Of a stretch of 64,000 nucleotides of DNA, positions 50,730-59,612 are shown piece after piece. Below the pieces are notes generated by a model that saw only the letters and a list, made by a program, of their open reading frames with translations, did not search any database and was not told the DNA's origin. Source of the stretch: Streptomyces sp. NBRC 110035 (GTDB taxonomy: Bacteria; Actinomycetota; Actinomycetes; Streptomycetales; Streptomycetaceae); contig NZ_BBNN01000016.1 of the NCBI RefSeq assembly GCF_000829695.1, positions 372,001 through 436,000 of the forward strand, read 5' to 3'. How positions within the stretch are numbered: the stretch's first letter is position 1; each line of letters starts with the position of its first letter. A program made the translations under genes and the position numbers.

Positions 50730-52247
50730 ATGGCACCCGAACCACCGCTGCTCAGCATGTCCGGCATCACCAAGTCGTTCCCCGGCGTCCGGGCCCTGGA
50801 CGGTGTCGACCTCGACGTCCAGGCCGGCGAGGTGCACTGTCTGCTCGGCCAGAACGGCGCCGGCAAGTCCACCCTGATCAAGGTGCTGGCCGGCGCCCAC
50901 CAGCCCGACACCGGCACCATCCACTGGCGCGGTGAAGCCGTCACCCTGCGCTCGCCGATCTCCGCCATGCGCCTCGGGATCGCCACCATCTACCAGGAAC
51001 TCGACCTGGTGGAACACATGACGGTCGCCGAGAACGTCCACCTCGGTCAGGAACCGACGACCGCCGGGTTCGTCGTCCGTCCCAGGACCGCCAGGGAAGC
51101 GACGGCCGGGCTGCTGACCCGGCTCGGCCACCCCGAGATCGAACCGGGCCGGGCGGTCGGGGAGTTGTCGGCCGCACAGCAGCAGATCGTCTCCATGGCG
51201 CGGGCGCTCTCGCACGACGTGCGTCTCATCGTGATGGACGAACCGTCGGCCGCGCTCGATCCGGACGAGGTCGACAACCTCTTCCGCATCGTTGCCGACC
51301 TCACCGCCGACGGGGTCGCCGTCGTCTACATCTCGCACCGTCTCGAGGAGATCCGGCGCATCGGCGACCGGGTGACCGTGCTCAAGGACGGCCGCGCCGT
51401 CGCGGGCGGGCTGCCCGCCGAGTCGACCCCGACCCGCGAGGTGGTCGCCCTGATGACCGGCCGCGACGTCGAGTACGTCTTCCCCGGGCGCCCCGCCTCC
51501 CCGCCGCCGGCCGAACCGGTGCTGACCGTCGAAGGACTGTCCCGCAAAGGCGAGTTCGCCCCCCTCGACCTCACCCTGTGCCCCGGGGAGATCGTCGGGC
51601 TCGCGGGTCTCGTCGGCTCGGGCCGCTCCGAGATCCTGGAGACGGTCTACGGCGCCCGCACACCGGACTCCGGCCGGGTCCTGGTCGGCGGACGCCCCCT
51701 GCGGCCGGGCAGCGTGCGCGCCGCCGTGCGCGCCGGGATCGGACTCGCTCCCGAGGAACGCAAGGCGCAGGCCCTGCTCATGCTGGAGTCCGTCACCCGC
51801 AACGTGTCGCTCTCCGCCATGTCCCGCTTCTCGCGGGCCGGCTGGATCGACCGCGGCGCCGAACTCGGCGCGGCCCGCGCCGCCACCCGCGAACTCTCGC
51901 TGCGGCCGGACAACCCGGACGTGCCCGTGCGCACCCTGTCCGGCGGCAACCAGCAGAAGGCCGTGCTCGCCCGCTGGCTGCTGCGCGGCTGCCGGGTGCT
52001 GCTGCTCGACGAACCCACCCGCGGTGTCGACGTCGGCGCCCGCGCCGAACTGTACGCAGTCATACGGCGGCTGGCCGACGAAGGCCTCGCCGTGCTGCTC
52101 GTCTCCAGCGAGGTGCCCGAGGTGCTCGGCCTCGCCGACCGCGTCCTGGTGCTCCGGGAAGGGGACGTCGTCCACACGGCGCCCGCCCGGGAGCTCGACG
52201 AACACCGTGTACTCGACCTCGTCATGGAAGGAAGCCCGGCGTCATGA
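50730..52247 (+). CDS. Sugar ABC transporter ATP-binding protein (RbsA/MglA type)
   Basis: A 505-residue double-ATPase of the carbohydrate uptake CUT2 class. Domain 1 has the Walker A GQNGAGKST, a modified signature VGELSAAQQQIVSMARAL and Walker B LIVMDEPSAAL. Domain 2 has a degenerate Walker A region (GLVGSGRSEILE, typical of RbsA) and an intact LSGGNQQKAVLARWLL signature with VLLLDEPTRGVDVGA. The ATG at 50730 follows GAGGGGA. The permease start overlaps its stop (ATGA). CUT2 members import pentoses, galactose, inositol or autoinducer-type sugars. Confidence 0.95.
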   Translation: MAPEPPLLSMSGITKSFPGVRALDGVDLDVQAGEVHCLLGQNGAGKSTLIKVLAGAHQPDTGTIHWRGEAVTLRSPISAMRLGIATIYQELDLVEHMTVAENVHLGQEPTTAGFVVRPRTAREATAGLLTRLGHPEIEPGRAVGELSAAQQQIVSMARALSHDVRLIVMDEPSAALDPDEVDNLFRIVADLTADGVAVVYISHRLEEIRRIGDRVTVLKDGRAVAGGLPAESTPTREVVALMTGRDVEYVFPGRPASPPPAEPVLTVEGLSRKGEFAPLDLTLCPGEIVGLAGLVGSGRSEILETVYGARTPDSGRVLVGGRPLRPGSVRAAVRAGIGLAPEERKAQALLMLESVTRNVSLSAMSRFSRAGWIDRGAELGAARAATRELSLRPDNPDVPVRTLSGGNQQKAVLARWLLRGCRVLLLDEPTRGVDVGARAELYAVIRRLADEGLAVLLVSSEVPEVLGLADRVLVLREGDVVHTAPARELDEHRVLDLVMEGSPAS

Positions 52248-53263
52248 CGCAGCCCGTCTCCCCGCCCCGGGACAGCACCGACAAGGCGCCCCCGGTCGGC
52301 GAACCGCCCGCCTGGCGCACCGTGCTGTTCCGCGCCGACGTCCGTACCCTGACGCTGCTCGGCGTCCTCGCCGCGCTCCTGCTCATCGGCGGCATCACCA
52401 GACCGGACGAGTTCCTGGACACCCGCAACCTCCAGCTCGTCCTCACCCAGGCCTCCGTCATCGGTGTCGTCACCGTCGGCATGACCTTCGTCATCACCTC
52501 GGGCGGCATCGACCTGTCGGTCGGCGCGATCGTCGCCCTGGCCTCGGTGTGGGCGACCACGGTCGCCACCCAGGAGTTCGGGTTCGCCGGCATCCTGTTC
52601 ACCGCCGTCCTCGTCGGCGTGGGCTGCGGACTGGTCAACGGGGTGCTGATCGCGTACGGCGGGATGGTCCCGTTCATCGCCACCCTCGCCATGCTCGCCT
52701 CGGCCCGCGGCCTCGCCCTGCAGATCACCGACGGGCGCACCCAGGTCGTCACCATCGACGGCGTCCTCGACCTCGGCGAACGCGACGCCTACGTCCTCGG
52801 CATCCCGCCCCTGGTCCTGGTGTTCGCGGCGGTCACCGTCATCGGCTGGCTGGTCCTCAACCGGACCACCTTCGGACGCCGCACCGTCGCCGTCGGCGGC
52901 AACGCGGAGGCGGCCCGGCTCGCCGGCATCGACGTCCGCCGCCAACGCCTGTACCTGTACCTGCTGTCGGGGCTGTGCTGCGGCATCGCCGCCTTCCTGC
53001 TGATCGTCCTGTCCGGCTCCGGCCAGAACACCAACGGCAACCTCTACGAGCTCGACGCCATCGCCGCCGCGATCATCGGCGGCACCCTGCTCACCGGAGG
53101 CCGCGGCACCGTCGTCGGCTCCGTGCTGGGCGTCCTGATCTTCACCACGATCACGAACATCTTCGCCCTGAACAACCTGCAGAGCGACGTCCAGCAGATC
53201 GCCAAGGGCGCGATCATCGTCGCCGCCGTGCTGGTCCAGCGGCGCACCGCGAGCACGACCTGA
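52244..53263 (+). CDS. Sugar ABC transporter permease (RbsC type)
   Basis: A 339-residue membrane protein with about eight to ten helices beginning at residue 36. The CUT2 permease signature GVVTVGMTFVITSGGIDLSVGAIVAL is present, as are the coupling-loop segment RTTFGRRTVAVGGNAEAARLAGIDV and the C-terminal LDAIAAAIIGGTLLTGGRGTVVGSVLG. The ATG overlaps the stop of the ATPase gene. It forms the import channel with a homodimer partner and the RbsA-like ATPase. A Pro/Ser-rich N-terminal 28 residues precede the first helix. Confidence 0.95.
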   Translation: MTQPVSPPRDSTDKAPPVGEPPAWRTVLFRADVRTLTLLGVLAALLLIGGITRPDEFLDTRNLQLVLTQASVIGVVTVGMTFVITSGGIDLSVGAIVALASVWATTVATQEFGFAGILFTAVLVGVGCGLVNGVLIAYGGMVPFIATLAMLASARGLALQITDGRTQVVTIDGVLDLGERDAYVLGIPPLVLVFAAVTVIGWLVLNRTTFGRRTVAVGGNAEAARLAGIDVRRQRLYLYLLSGLCCGIAAFLLIVLSGSGQNTNGNLYELDAIAAAIIGGTLLTGGRGTVVGSVLGVLIFTTITNIFALNNLQSDVQQIAKGAIIVAAVLVQRRTASTT

Positions 53264-53280
53264 CGAAAGGGTTCACCGCC

Positions 53281-54330
53281 ATGCCAGAGCCGACACCTCT
53301 CACGAGCCGCAGAGGGCTGTTCCTCGGAGCCGCCGCCGTGTCCGCCGGAGTCCTCGTCACCGGCTGCACCAGCAACGAGCCCAGCGACGCCGAGCCGGCC
53401 GCGAGCGACCGGCCGGCCGCCGCCGACAAGCCCGGCAAGCCGGTCACCATCGGCTTCGCGGGACCGCAGGCCGACCACGGCTGGCTCAACGCCATCAACG
53501 ACAACGCCGAGAAGCGCGCCAAGACGTACTCGGACGTCACCATGGAGATCACCGAGGGCTCCAACGACACCGCCCAGCAGATCGGCCAGATCGAGACCCT
53601 CATCAACAAGAAGGTCGACGTCCTGGTGGTGCTCCCCGCCGACGGCAAGGCGCTCACCCAGGTCGGGCTGAAGGCGATGCGCGCCGGCATCCCCGTCGTC
53701 AACCTCGACCGCATCTTCAACTCCCCGCAGGCGTACCGCTGCTGGATCGGCGGCGACAACTACGGCATGGGACTGAACGCCGGGCACTACATCGGCGAGA
53801 AGCTCAAGGACACCCCCGACGCCCGCGTCATCGAACTGGCGGGACTGGACAACCTCGAGCTCACCAAGCAGCGCACCCGGGGCTTCGACGACGCGCTGAA
53901 GAACTACCCCAACATCAAGAAGGTGGCCCGCCAGGCCGCCGACTTCACCGTCGAGTCGGGCCAGGCCAAGATGGCCCAGCTCCTGCAGGCCCAGTCGGCG
54001 TTCGACGCGCTGTGGAACCACGACGACGACCAGGGCGTCGGCGCGCTGCGCGCCGTCGAACAGGCCGGACGTGACGACTTCCTCATGGTCGGCGGCGCGG
54101 GCGCGCTCTCCGCCTTCCAAGCCATCAAGGCGGACGACGGGGTCCTCAAGGCGACCGTGCTCTACCCGCCGTCGATGGCCGCCTCCGCGATCGACCTCGC
54201 CCGCGCCCTCGGCCAGGGCAAGGGCGTCGGCGGCCTCGCCGAGTTCGAGATCCCCACCTCGCTGACCTGCTATTCGGCCGTGGTCGACAAGGAGAACGTC
54301 GACCAGTACATGTCCACCGGCTTCAAGTGA
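53281..54330 (+). CDS. Sugar-binding lipoprotein of a CUT2 ABC transporter
   Basis: A 349-residue substrate-binding protein. The signal peptide has a twin-arginine-like SRRGLFLGAAAVSAGVL followed by the lipobox VTGC (Cys at about residue 29), so it should be exported, possibly folded, and lipid-anchored. The periplasmic-binding type I fold follows: TIGFAGPQADHGWLNAINDNAEKRA, VDVLVVLPADGKAL, and FDALWNHDDDQGVGAL. This resembles ribose/inositol-type binding proteins. The ATG at 53281 follows GAAAGGG 17 bases after the permease stop. The precise sugar is not predictable from sequence alone. Confidence 0.94.
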   Translation: MPEPTPLTSRRGLFLGAAAVSAGVLVTGCTSNEPSDAEPAASDRPAAADKPGKPVTIGFAGPQADHGWLNAINDNAEKRAKTYSDVTMEITEGSNDTAQQIGQIETLINKKVDVLVVLPADGKALTQVGLKAMRAGIPVVNLDRIFNSPQAYRCWIGGDNYGMGLNAGHYIGEKLKDTPDARVIELAGLDNLELTKQRTRGFDDALKNYPNIKKVARQAADFTVESGQAKMAQLLQAQSAFDALWNHDDDQGVGALRAVEQAGRDDFLMVGGAGALSAFQAIKADDGVLKATVLYPPSMAASAIDLARALGQGKGVGGLAEFEIPTSLTCYSAVVDKENVDQYMSTGFK

Positions 54331-54410
54331 GCAGCCCCGCCCCACGGGCCTGACCAGCCCACCGGGCGGGGCCCACCCCCGCCCGCCACGACGACGAGGA
54401 GGACATCCGT

Positions 54411-55628
54411 ATGGCACAGCCGCAGCAGTCAGACGGGGCAGACGGCGCAGGGACGGGAAAGCCGCCACTGCGCGTCGGCATGGTCGGCTACGCCTTCATG
54501 GGCGCCGCCCACTCCCAGGGCTGGCGCACCGCGGGCCGCGTGTTCGACCTGCCGCTGAGCCCCGAACTGGCCGTCATCTGCGGCCGGGACGCCACCGCGG
54601 TGCGTGCGGCGGCCGACCGCCACGGCTGGGCGGACACCGAGACCGACTGGCGCGCCCTGGTCGAACGGGACGACATCGACCTCGTCGACATCTGCACCCC
54701 CGGCGACAGCCACGCCGAGATCGCCCTGGCCGCCCTCGCCGCGGGCAAGCACGTCCTGTGCGAGAAACCCCTCGCCAACAGCGTCGCCGAGGCCGAGGCG
54801 ATGGCCGACGCCGCCGGACGGGCCCGGCGGCAGGGCAGGCTGGCGATGGTCGGCTTCAACTACCGCCGGGTCCCCGCGACCGCGCTGGCCCGGCGGATGG
54901 TGGCCGAGGACCGCATCGGCACCCTGCGGCACGTACGGGTGTCGTACCTTCAGGACTGGCTGGTGGACCCCGCGTTCCCGCTGACCTGGCGCCTGCGCCG
55001 GGAGCAGGCCGGCTCCGGCTCGCTCGGCGATCTCGGCGCGCACATCGTCGACCTCGCCCAGTACCTGGCGGGGGAGCGGCTGGCGGGCGTCTCCGCGCTC
55101 ACCGAGACGTTCGTCCGGCAGCGGCCGCTGCCCGCCGCGCCCGCCGGCGGTCCGGCCGCCGTCGACAGCGCCGGCACCGGCGAGGTCACCGTGGACGACG
55201 CCGCCCTGTTCACCGGCCGCTTCACCTCCGGCGCCCTCGCCTCCTTCGAGGCCACCCGGTACGCCACCGGACGGAAGAACGCGCTGCGCATCGAACTCAA
55301 CGGTGAGCGGGGATCGCTCGCCTTCGACCTGGAGCGGCTCAACGAACTCTCCTACCACGACGGCACCGAGCCCGCCGCCCACGCGGGTTTCCGCCGCATC
55401 CTGGTCACCGAACCCGACCACCCCTACCTGGACGCCTGGTGGCCGCCGGGCCACGGCCTCGGCTACGAGCACACCTTCGTGCACCAGGCCCGCGACCTGG
55501 TCCACGCCGTCGCCGAGGGCCGCACCCCCGAACCCTCCTTCGCCGACGGGCTGCAGGTGCAGCGCGTCCTGGCGGCCGTGGAGGAGAGCGCCGCGAAGAA
55601 CTCCGTCTACACACCGATCGCCGCCTGA
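54411..55628 (+). CDS. Gfo/Idh/MocA family oxidoreductase
   Basis: A 405-residue NAD(P)-dependent sugar or cyclitol dehydrogenase. The N-terminal Rossmann fold reads [17 protein letters not shown] (the usual GxGxxG is changed to GYAFMG). The family motif [15 protein letters not shown] is at about 122-136. The C-terminal alpha/beta domain has [17 protein letters not shown], where the His is catalytic. The ATG at 54411 follows GAGGAGGA, 80 bases after the binding-protein gene; a possible 9-bp hairpin (54334-54372) lies between. Together with the isomerase downstream it would oxidise and rearrange the imported sugar. Confidence 0.93.
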   Translation: MAQPQQSDGADGAGTGKPPLRVGMVGYAFMGAAHSQGWRTAGRVFDLPLSPELAVICGRDATAVRAAADRHGWADTETDWRALVERDDIDLVDICTPGDSHAEIALAALAAGKHVLCEKPLANSVAEAEAMADAAGRARRQGRLAMVGFNYRRVPATALARRMVAEDRIGTLRHVRVSYLQDWLVDPAFPLTWRLRREQAGSGSLGDLGAHIVDLAQYLAGERLAGVSALTETFVRQRPLPAAPAGGPAAVDSAGTGEVTVDDAALFTGRFTSGALASFEATRYATGRKNALRIELNGERGSLAFDLERLNELSYHDGTEPAAHAGFRRILVTEPDHPYLDAWWPPGHGLGYEHTFVHQARDLVHAVAEGRTPEPSFADGLQVQRVLAAVEESAAKNSVYTPIAA

Positions 55629-55644
55629 GGAAAGGCAGACACGC

Positions 55645-56643
55645 ATGCCCCGCACCTTCACGCTGTTCACCGGCCAGTGGGCGGACCTGCCCCTCGAGGA
55701 GGTCTGCCGGCTCGCCCGCGACTTCGGCTACGACGGACTCGAACTCGCCTGCTGGGGAGACCACTTCGAGGTCGACAAGGCACTCGCCGACCCGTCCTAC
55801 GTGGACTCCCGGCGTCAGTTGCTCGACACGTACGGCCTCGAGGTCCGGGCGGTCTCCAACCACCTGGTCGGCCAGGCGGTCTGCGACGCCATCATCGACG
55901 AACGCCACCAGGCCGTCCTGCCCGCCAGGATCTGGGGCGACGGCGAGGCCGAGGGCGTACGGCAGCGGGCCGCGGCCGAGATCAAGGACACCGCGCGCGC
56001 CGCGGCCCTCCTCGGCGTCGACACCGTCATCGGGTTCACCGGATCGGCGATCTGGCACCTGGTGGCCATGTTCCCGCCCGCGCCCGAGTCGATGGTCGAC
56101 CGCGGCTACGAGGACTTCGCGACGCGCTGGAACCCGATCCTGGACGTCTTCGACGCCGAGGGCGTGCGGTTCGCACACGAGGTCCACCCCGGCGAGATCG
56201 CCTACGACTACTGGACCACCGTCCGCACCCTGGACGCGGTCGGCCGGCGGCCGGCCTTCGGGCTCAACTTCGACCCCTCCCACTTCGTGTGGCAGGACCT
56301 CGACCCGGTCGGCTTCCTGTGGGACTTCCGCGACCGGATCTACCACGTCGACTGCAAGGAGGCCCGCACCCGCCTCGACGGCCGCAACGGCCGCCTCGGC
56401 TCCCACCTGCCCTGGGGCGACCCCCGGCGCGGCTGGGACTTCGTCTCCGCCGGCCACGGGGACGTCCCCTGGGAGGACGTCTTCCGCATGCTGCGTTCCA
56501 TCGGCTACCGGGGCCCCGTCTCCGTCGAATGGGAGGACGCCGGCATGGACCGGCTCCAGGGCGCCCCCGAGGCGCTGACCCGGCTCAAGGCGTACGACTT
56601 CGACCCGCCGTCGGCCTCCTTCGACGCGGCGTTCACCAGCTGA
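55645..56643 (+). CDS. Sugar phosphate isomerase/epimerase (AP-endonuclease-2-like TIM barrel)
   Basis: A 332-residue metal-dependent TIM barrel of the xylose-isomerase-like/IolE-IolI superfamily. The pattern begins [34 protein letters not shown]. Metal ligands are expected in [14 protein letters not shown] (Glu/His), [12 protein letters not shown] (Asp/His), YHVDCKEAR (His/Asp) and [11 protein letters not shown] (Glu). The ATG at 55645 lies 16 bases after the oxidoreductase stop with GAGGAAAGG upstream, so the pair is one operon. Such pairs convert imported sugars through keto or epimer intermediates. A strong hairpin follows. Confidence 0.93.
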   Translation: MPRTFTLFTGQWADLPLEEVCRLARDFGYDGLELACWGDHFEVDKALADPSYVDSRRQLLDTYGLEVRAVSNHLVGQAVCDAIIDERHQAVLPARIWGDGEAEGVRQRAAAEIKDTARAAALLGVDTVIGFTGSAIWHLVAMFPPAPESMVDRGYEDFATRWNPILDVFDAEGVRFAHEVHPGEIAYDYWTTVRTLDAVGRRPAFGLNFDPSHFVWQDLDPVGFLWDFRDRIYHVDCKEARTRLDGRNGRLGSHLPWGDPRRGWDFVSAGHGDVPWEDVFRMLRSIGYRGPVSVEWEDAGMDRLQGAPEALTRLKAYDFDPPSASFDAAFTS

Positions 56644-56661
56644 ACCGCACGCCCGACGGCA

Positions 56662-56695
56662 GGCCGGGGGCCGGAACGTCCGCCGGCCCCCGGCC
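56662..56695 (+). terminator. 13-bp hairpin terminator after the isomerase gene
   Basis: The arm 56662-56674 pairs exactly with 56683-56695 around an 8-base loop, beginning 18 bases after the isomerase stop. It marks the end of the sugar operon. Confidence 0.88.
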
Positions 56696-56903
56696 CCGGC
56701 CTGCCCGGATCCCGCTTTGTCCCAGGGTGGGGAAAAGCTCGGCCAGTCCCGTCCCAAGGGGTGTTCGCCCCGGATGAACGCGGTTACCGTCCCTGAAGTG
56801 CTCATGACATCCACGCCTCCGGGGTGACGGCGCACCCCGGCGCCCGCACCGCACGTCCCCGCACCCGTTCCGTACGGCCCCACCCCGTTCCCGGAGGGAC
56901 TTC

Positions 56904-57207
56904 GTGCACAGAAGCAGACTCGTACCCGCCCCCACGAGGCGTCCAGGACTCCGCACCGCCCTCGCCCTGCTCACCGGCCTGATGCTGGCAGCAGGGACCC
57001 CGGCGACCGTCGCCGGCGCCCACCCCGGGCATCCGGAACACGCCGAACCGGCAGCCGCCGAGGGGCGGTTCCAGCAGGTACCGCTTCACCAACAAGGACC
57101 CCGAGCGGAGCCTGACCGACGGCCACATCGGCCTCCAGAACCACGGCGCCGACGACCAGGTCTCCTTCCGCGACATCCGGCTGAAGGAACTCCCCTCCCA
57201 GGGGTGA
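56904..57207 (+). pseudogene. Pseudogene of a secreted DUF1080-type (3-keto-disaccharide hydrolase-like) protein
   Basis: GTG 56904 opens a convincing signal peptide (LRTALALLTGLMLAAGTPATVAGA) and a His/Pro-rich mature start. After about residue 53 that frame turns to meaningless Arg/Pro. In another frame, from 57079, the DNA reads RYRFTNKDPERSLTDGHIGLQ, then NHGADDQVSFRDIRLKEL and a stop at 57205-57207. This is the last strand pair of DUF1080 domains. So the start and end of one gene survive, the middle is deleted and the frame is broken. A 15-bp hairpin follows the old stop. Intact relatives accompany Gfo/Idh/MocA and isomerase genes like those upstream. Confidence 0.85.
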
Positions 57208-57214
57208 CCGGAAC

Positions 57215-57252
57215 GGCGGCGGGCGGAGGACGCCGGACCTCCGCCCGCCGCC
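57215..57252 (+). terminator. 15-bp hairpin terminator
   Basis: The arm 57215-57229 pairs exactly with 57238-57252 around an 8-base loop, 7 bases after the stop of the DUF1080 remnant. It separates the sugar region from the ebo-type operon beginning at 57334. Confidence 0.9.
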
Positions 57253-57333
57253 CCCGCCGGGCCCCGTGCCCGGCACCCCGCTCGTCCCCCTCCGGCACCC
57301 GCACCCGGTTCGCGTACGACAAGGAGGCTGCCC

Positions 57334-58509
57334 ATGTCCGCCGAACCGTCCCTCCCCACCCCCTCCCCGGCTCCCCGCTTCGGCGTCTGGTTCATCGGGG
57401 CGCGCGGATCCGTGGCCACCACCGCGATCGCGGGCTGCGCCGCCGTCACCGCCGGACTCCGCCCACCCACCGGCATGGTCACCGAGACCCCCGACTTCAC
57501 CTCGTGCGGCCTGCCGCCACTGTCGTCCCTCGTCTTCGGCGGCCACGACACCGTCGACTGCCCGCTGCCCAAACGTGCCGAACACCTCGTCGCCGGCGGC
57601 GTCCTGCCGCACGGCCTGCCCTCCGCCGTGCACGCCGAACTCGTCGCCGCCGACCGGGAGATCAGGCCCGGCGGCCCCCTGCCCGGCGACACCGACGACG
57701 GCTCGGGCCGCCACGACGACGAACTGATCGACGTGTTCGCGGCCGACATGCGCGACTTCGCGCACCGCCAGGGCCTCACGGGCGCCGTCGTGGTGAACGT
57801 CGCCTCCACCGAGCCCGCCCCCACCGACGGCTCCCTGCCACCGAGTTCCCTCTACGCGGCGGCCGCCCTGCGCGCCGGCTTCCCCTACGTCAACTTCACC
57901 CCCTCCGCAGGCCTGCACCACCCGGCGCTGGCCGGGCAGGCCGCGACGGCCTCCGTCCCCCACACGGGCCGCGACGGCAAGACCGGGCAGACCCTGCTGC
58001 GCTCCGTACTCGGCCCGATGTTCCTGCAGCGCGCCCTCGCCGTGCGCGCCTGGTCCGGCACCAACCTCCTGGGCGGCGGCGACGGTGCCGCCCTCGCCGA
58101 CCCCGCGGCCGCCGCCGCCAAGAACGCCGGCAAGGAACGCGTCCTCGCCGACACCCTCGGCACCACCCCCGAGGGCGAGGTCCACATCGACGACGTACCC
58201 GCGCTCGGCGACTGGAAGACAGCCTGGGACCACATCGCCTTCGACGGCTTCCTCGGCGCCCGCATGGTCCTGCAGACCACCTGGCAGGGCTGCGACTCGG
58301 CGCTCGCCGCGCCCCTCGTCCTCGACCTGGCCCGGCTGGTCGCCCGCGCCCGGGAGAGGGGCCTGTCCGGCCCGCTGGGCGAACTGGGCTTCTACTTCAA
58401 GGACCCGGTGGGGGACGGCCCGTCCTCGCTGGCCGAACAGTACGCGGAGCTCAGGCGCTTCGCCGGGCGGCTACGGGACGACGCCGGCGACCGCGGGGCG
58501 CAGCGGTGA
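57334..58509 (+). CDS. Inositol-3-phosphate synthase (NAD-dependent sugar-phosphate cyclase)
   Basis: A 391-residue enzyme that converts glucose-6-phosphate to 1D-myo-inositol-3-phosphate. The NAD-binding FIGARGSVATTAIAG is at about 17-31. VVVNVASTEPAP is the nucleotide-binding Asn/Ser motif. YVNFTPSAG, HTGRDGKTGQTLLRSVLGPMF and SGTNLLGGGDG are the active-site segments of the bacterial/archaeal form, with the catalytic Lys in GRDGKTG. The ATG at 57334 follows AAGGAGG. It is the first gene of a tightly packed ebo-type cluster and overlaps the UbiA gene (GTGA). The product could feed a cluster-specific cyclitol pathway instead of general inositol supply. Confidence 0.93.
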   Translation: MSAEPSLPTPSPAPRFGVWFIGARGSVATTAIAGCAAVTAGLRPPTGMVTETPDFTSCGLPPLSSLVFGGHDTVDCPLPKRAEHLVAGGVLPHGLPSAVHAELVAADREIRPGGPLPGDTDDGSGRHDDELIDVFAADMRDFAHRQGLTGAVVVNVASTEPAPTDGSLPPSSLYAAAALRAGFPYVNFTPSAGLHHPALAGQAATASVPHTGRDGKTGQTLLRSVLGPMFLQRALAVRAWSGTNLLGGGDGAALADPAAAAAKNAGKERVLADTLGTTPEGEVHIDDVPALGDWKTAWDHIAFDGFLGARMVLQTTWQGCDSALAAPLVLDLARLVARARERGLSGPLGELGFYFKDPVGDGPSSLAEQYAELRRFAGRLRDDAGDRGAQR

Positions 58510-59612
58510 GCCGCACGGGCGCCCCGGCGCAGGACACACCCACTCCGGCCGGGCCGACGGCGGCGGACGACCCGGCACCCGGGGCGGCACCCGGGGCGGT
58601 ACCCAGGGGCGCCGCCACTCCCCTCCCCGGCCCCGCGCCCCGCGCCTCCCGCACCCGCACCCGCACCGCCCGCGCGGGCGCCTGGGCCGAACTGCTGCGC
58701 CTGCCCGCGCTGTTCACCGTCCCCGGCGACGCCCTGGCCGGTGCGGCGGCGTCCGACTCGCGCCCCGGCCCCCGCACTCTGCTCGCCATCGGATCCTCTC
58801 TGTGCCTGTACGAGGCCGGCATGGCCCTGAACGACTGGGCGGACCGCACCGAGGACGCTGCGGAACGCCCGCACCGCCCGCTTCCGTCCGGCCGCATCCG
58901 TCCGGCCGCCGCCCTCACCGCCGCCGGTGCCCTCACCGGCGCCGGACTGGCGCTCGCCGCCGCTGCGGGACGCCCCGCCCTCGCGGTGGCCGCACCCCTG
59001 ACGGCGACCGTCTGGGCCTACGACCTCGCGCTGAAGCACACACCCGCCGGTCCCGCGGCCATGGCCGCCGCCCGCGCACTGGACCTGCTCCTGGGCGCGG
59101 CCACCGCCGGCGGCGGCATCCGGACGGCGCTGCCCTCGGCCGCGCTGCTCGGCACCCACACCCTCGTGGTCACGGCCGTCTCCCGCCGGGAGACCACCGG
59201 CGGCTCGGTCCTGACCCCGCTGGCCGCCCTCGCGACGACGGGGGCGCTGACCCGGCTGGTCACCCACCGCCGCACCCGACTCCCGGCAGGCCGGCGGGCA
59301 GCAGCCGCCCCCGGCCTGCCGGGCCCCGGCCCGGCCGGGCGCCCACCCCGCGCCACCGGCGTCCTTGCCACCGCCCTGGGCGCCGCCTACGCCGCCACGG
59401 CCGCCCGGCCCTACTTCCACGCCGCACTCAACCCCTCGCCCCCGCTCACCCAACGCGCCGTCGGCGGCGGCATCCGGGCCACGATCCCGCTCCAGGCCGC
59501 GCTCGCCGCCCGCTCCGGCTCGGCCGGCACCGCCCTGCTCGTCGCGGCCCTGGCCCCGGCCGGCCGGATGTTCGCGAGGAGGTCCGGCATGAGGAAGGTG
59601 AGCATCACGTGA
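58506..59612 (+). CDS. eboC: UbiA-family prenyltransferase (EboC-like)
   Basis: A 368-residue membrane enzyme. About 55 Pro/Ala/Arg-rich residues precede the UbiA core. The first Asp-rich motif NDWADRTEDAAERPHRPLPSG binds Mg-prenyl-diphosphate. The second motif region YDLALKHTPAGP is weaker than the usual D-x-x-x-D. Seven to nine hydrophobic segments follow (ALTAAGALTGAGLALAAAAG, LAVAAPLTATVWAYDLAL, TGVLATALGAAYAATAARP). It should attach a prenyl group to a polar or aromatic acceptor at the membrane. GTG 58506 overlaps the inositol-phosphate synthase stop, and the next start overlaps its own stop (both GTGA). Confidence 0.9.
   Translation: MSRTGAPAQDTPTPAGPTAADDPAPGAAPGAVPRGAATPLPGPAPRASRTRTRTARAGAWAELLRLPALFTVPGDALAGAAASDSRPGPRTLLAIGSSLCLYEAGMALNDWADRTEDAAERPHRPLPSGRIRPAAALTAAGALTGAGLALAAAAGRPALAVAAPLTATVWAYDLALKHTPAGPAAMAAARALDLLLGAATAGGGIRTALPSAALLGTHTLVVTAVSRRETTGGSVLTPLAALATTGALTRLVTHRRTRLPAGRRAAAAPGLPGPGPAGRPPRATGVLATALGAAYAATAARPYFHAALNPSPPLTQRAVGGGIRATIPLQAALAARSGSAGTALLVAALAPAGRMFARRSGMRKVSIT

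Noticed and set aside
54334..54372. Terminator inside the sugar operon
   Set aside because: The 9-bp arms enclose a 21-base loop and lie between genes that work together. It may be a processing or attenuation hairpin, but the evidence is too weak to list as a terminator.
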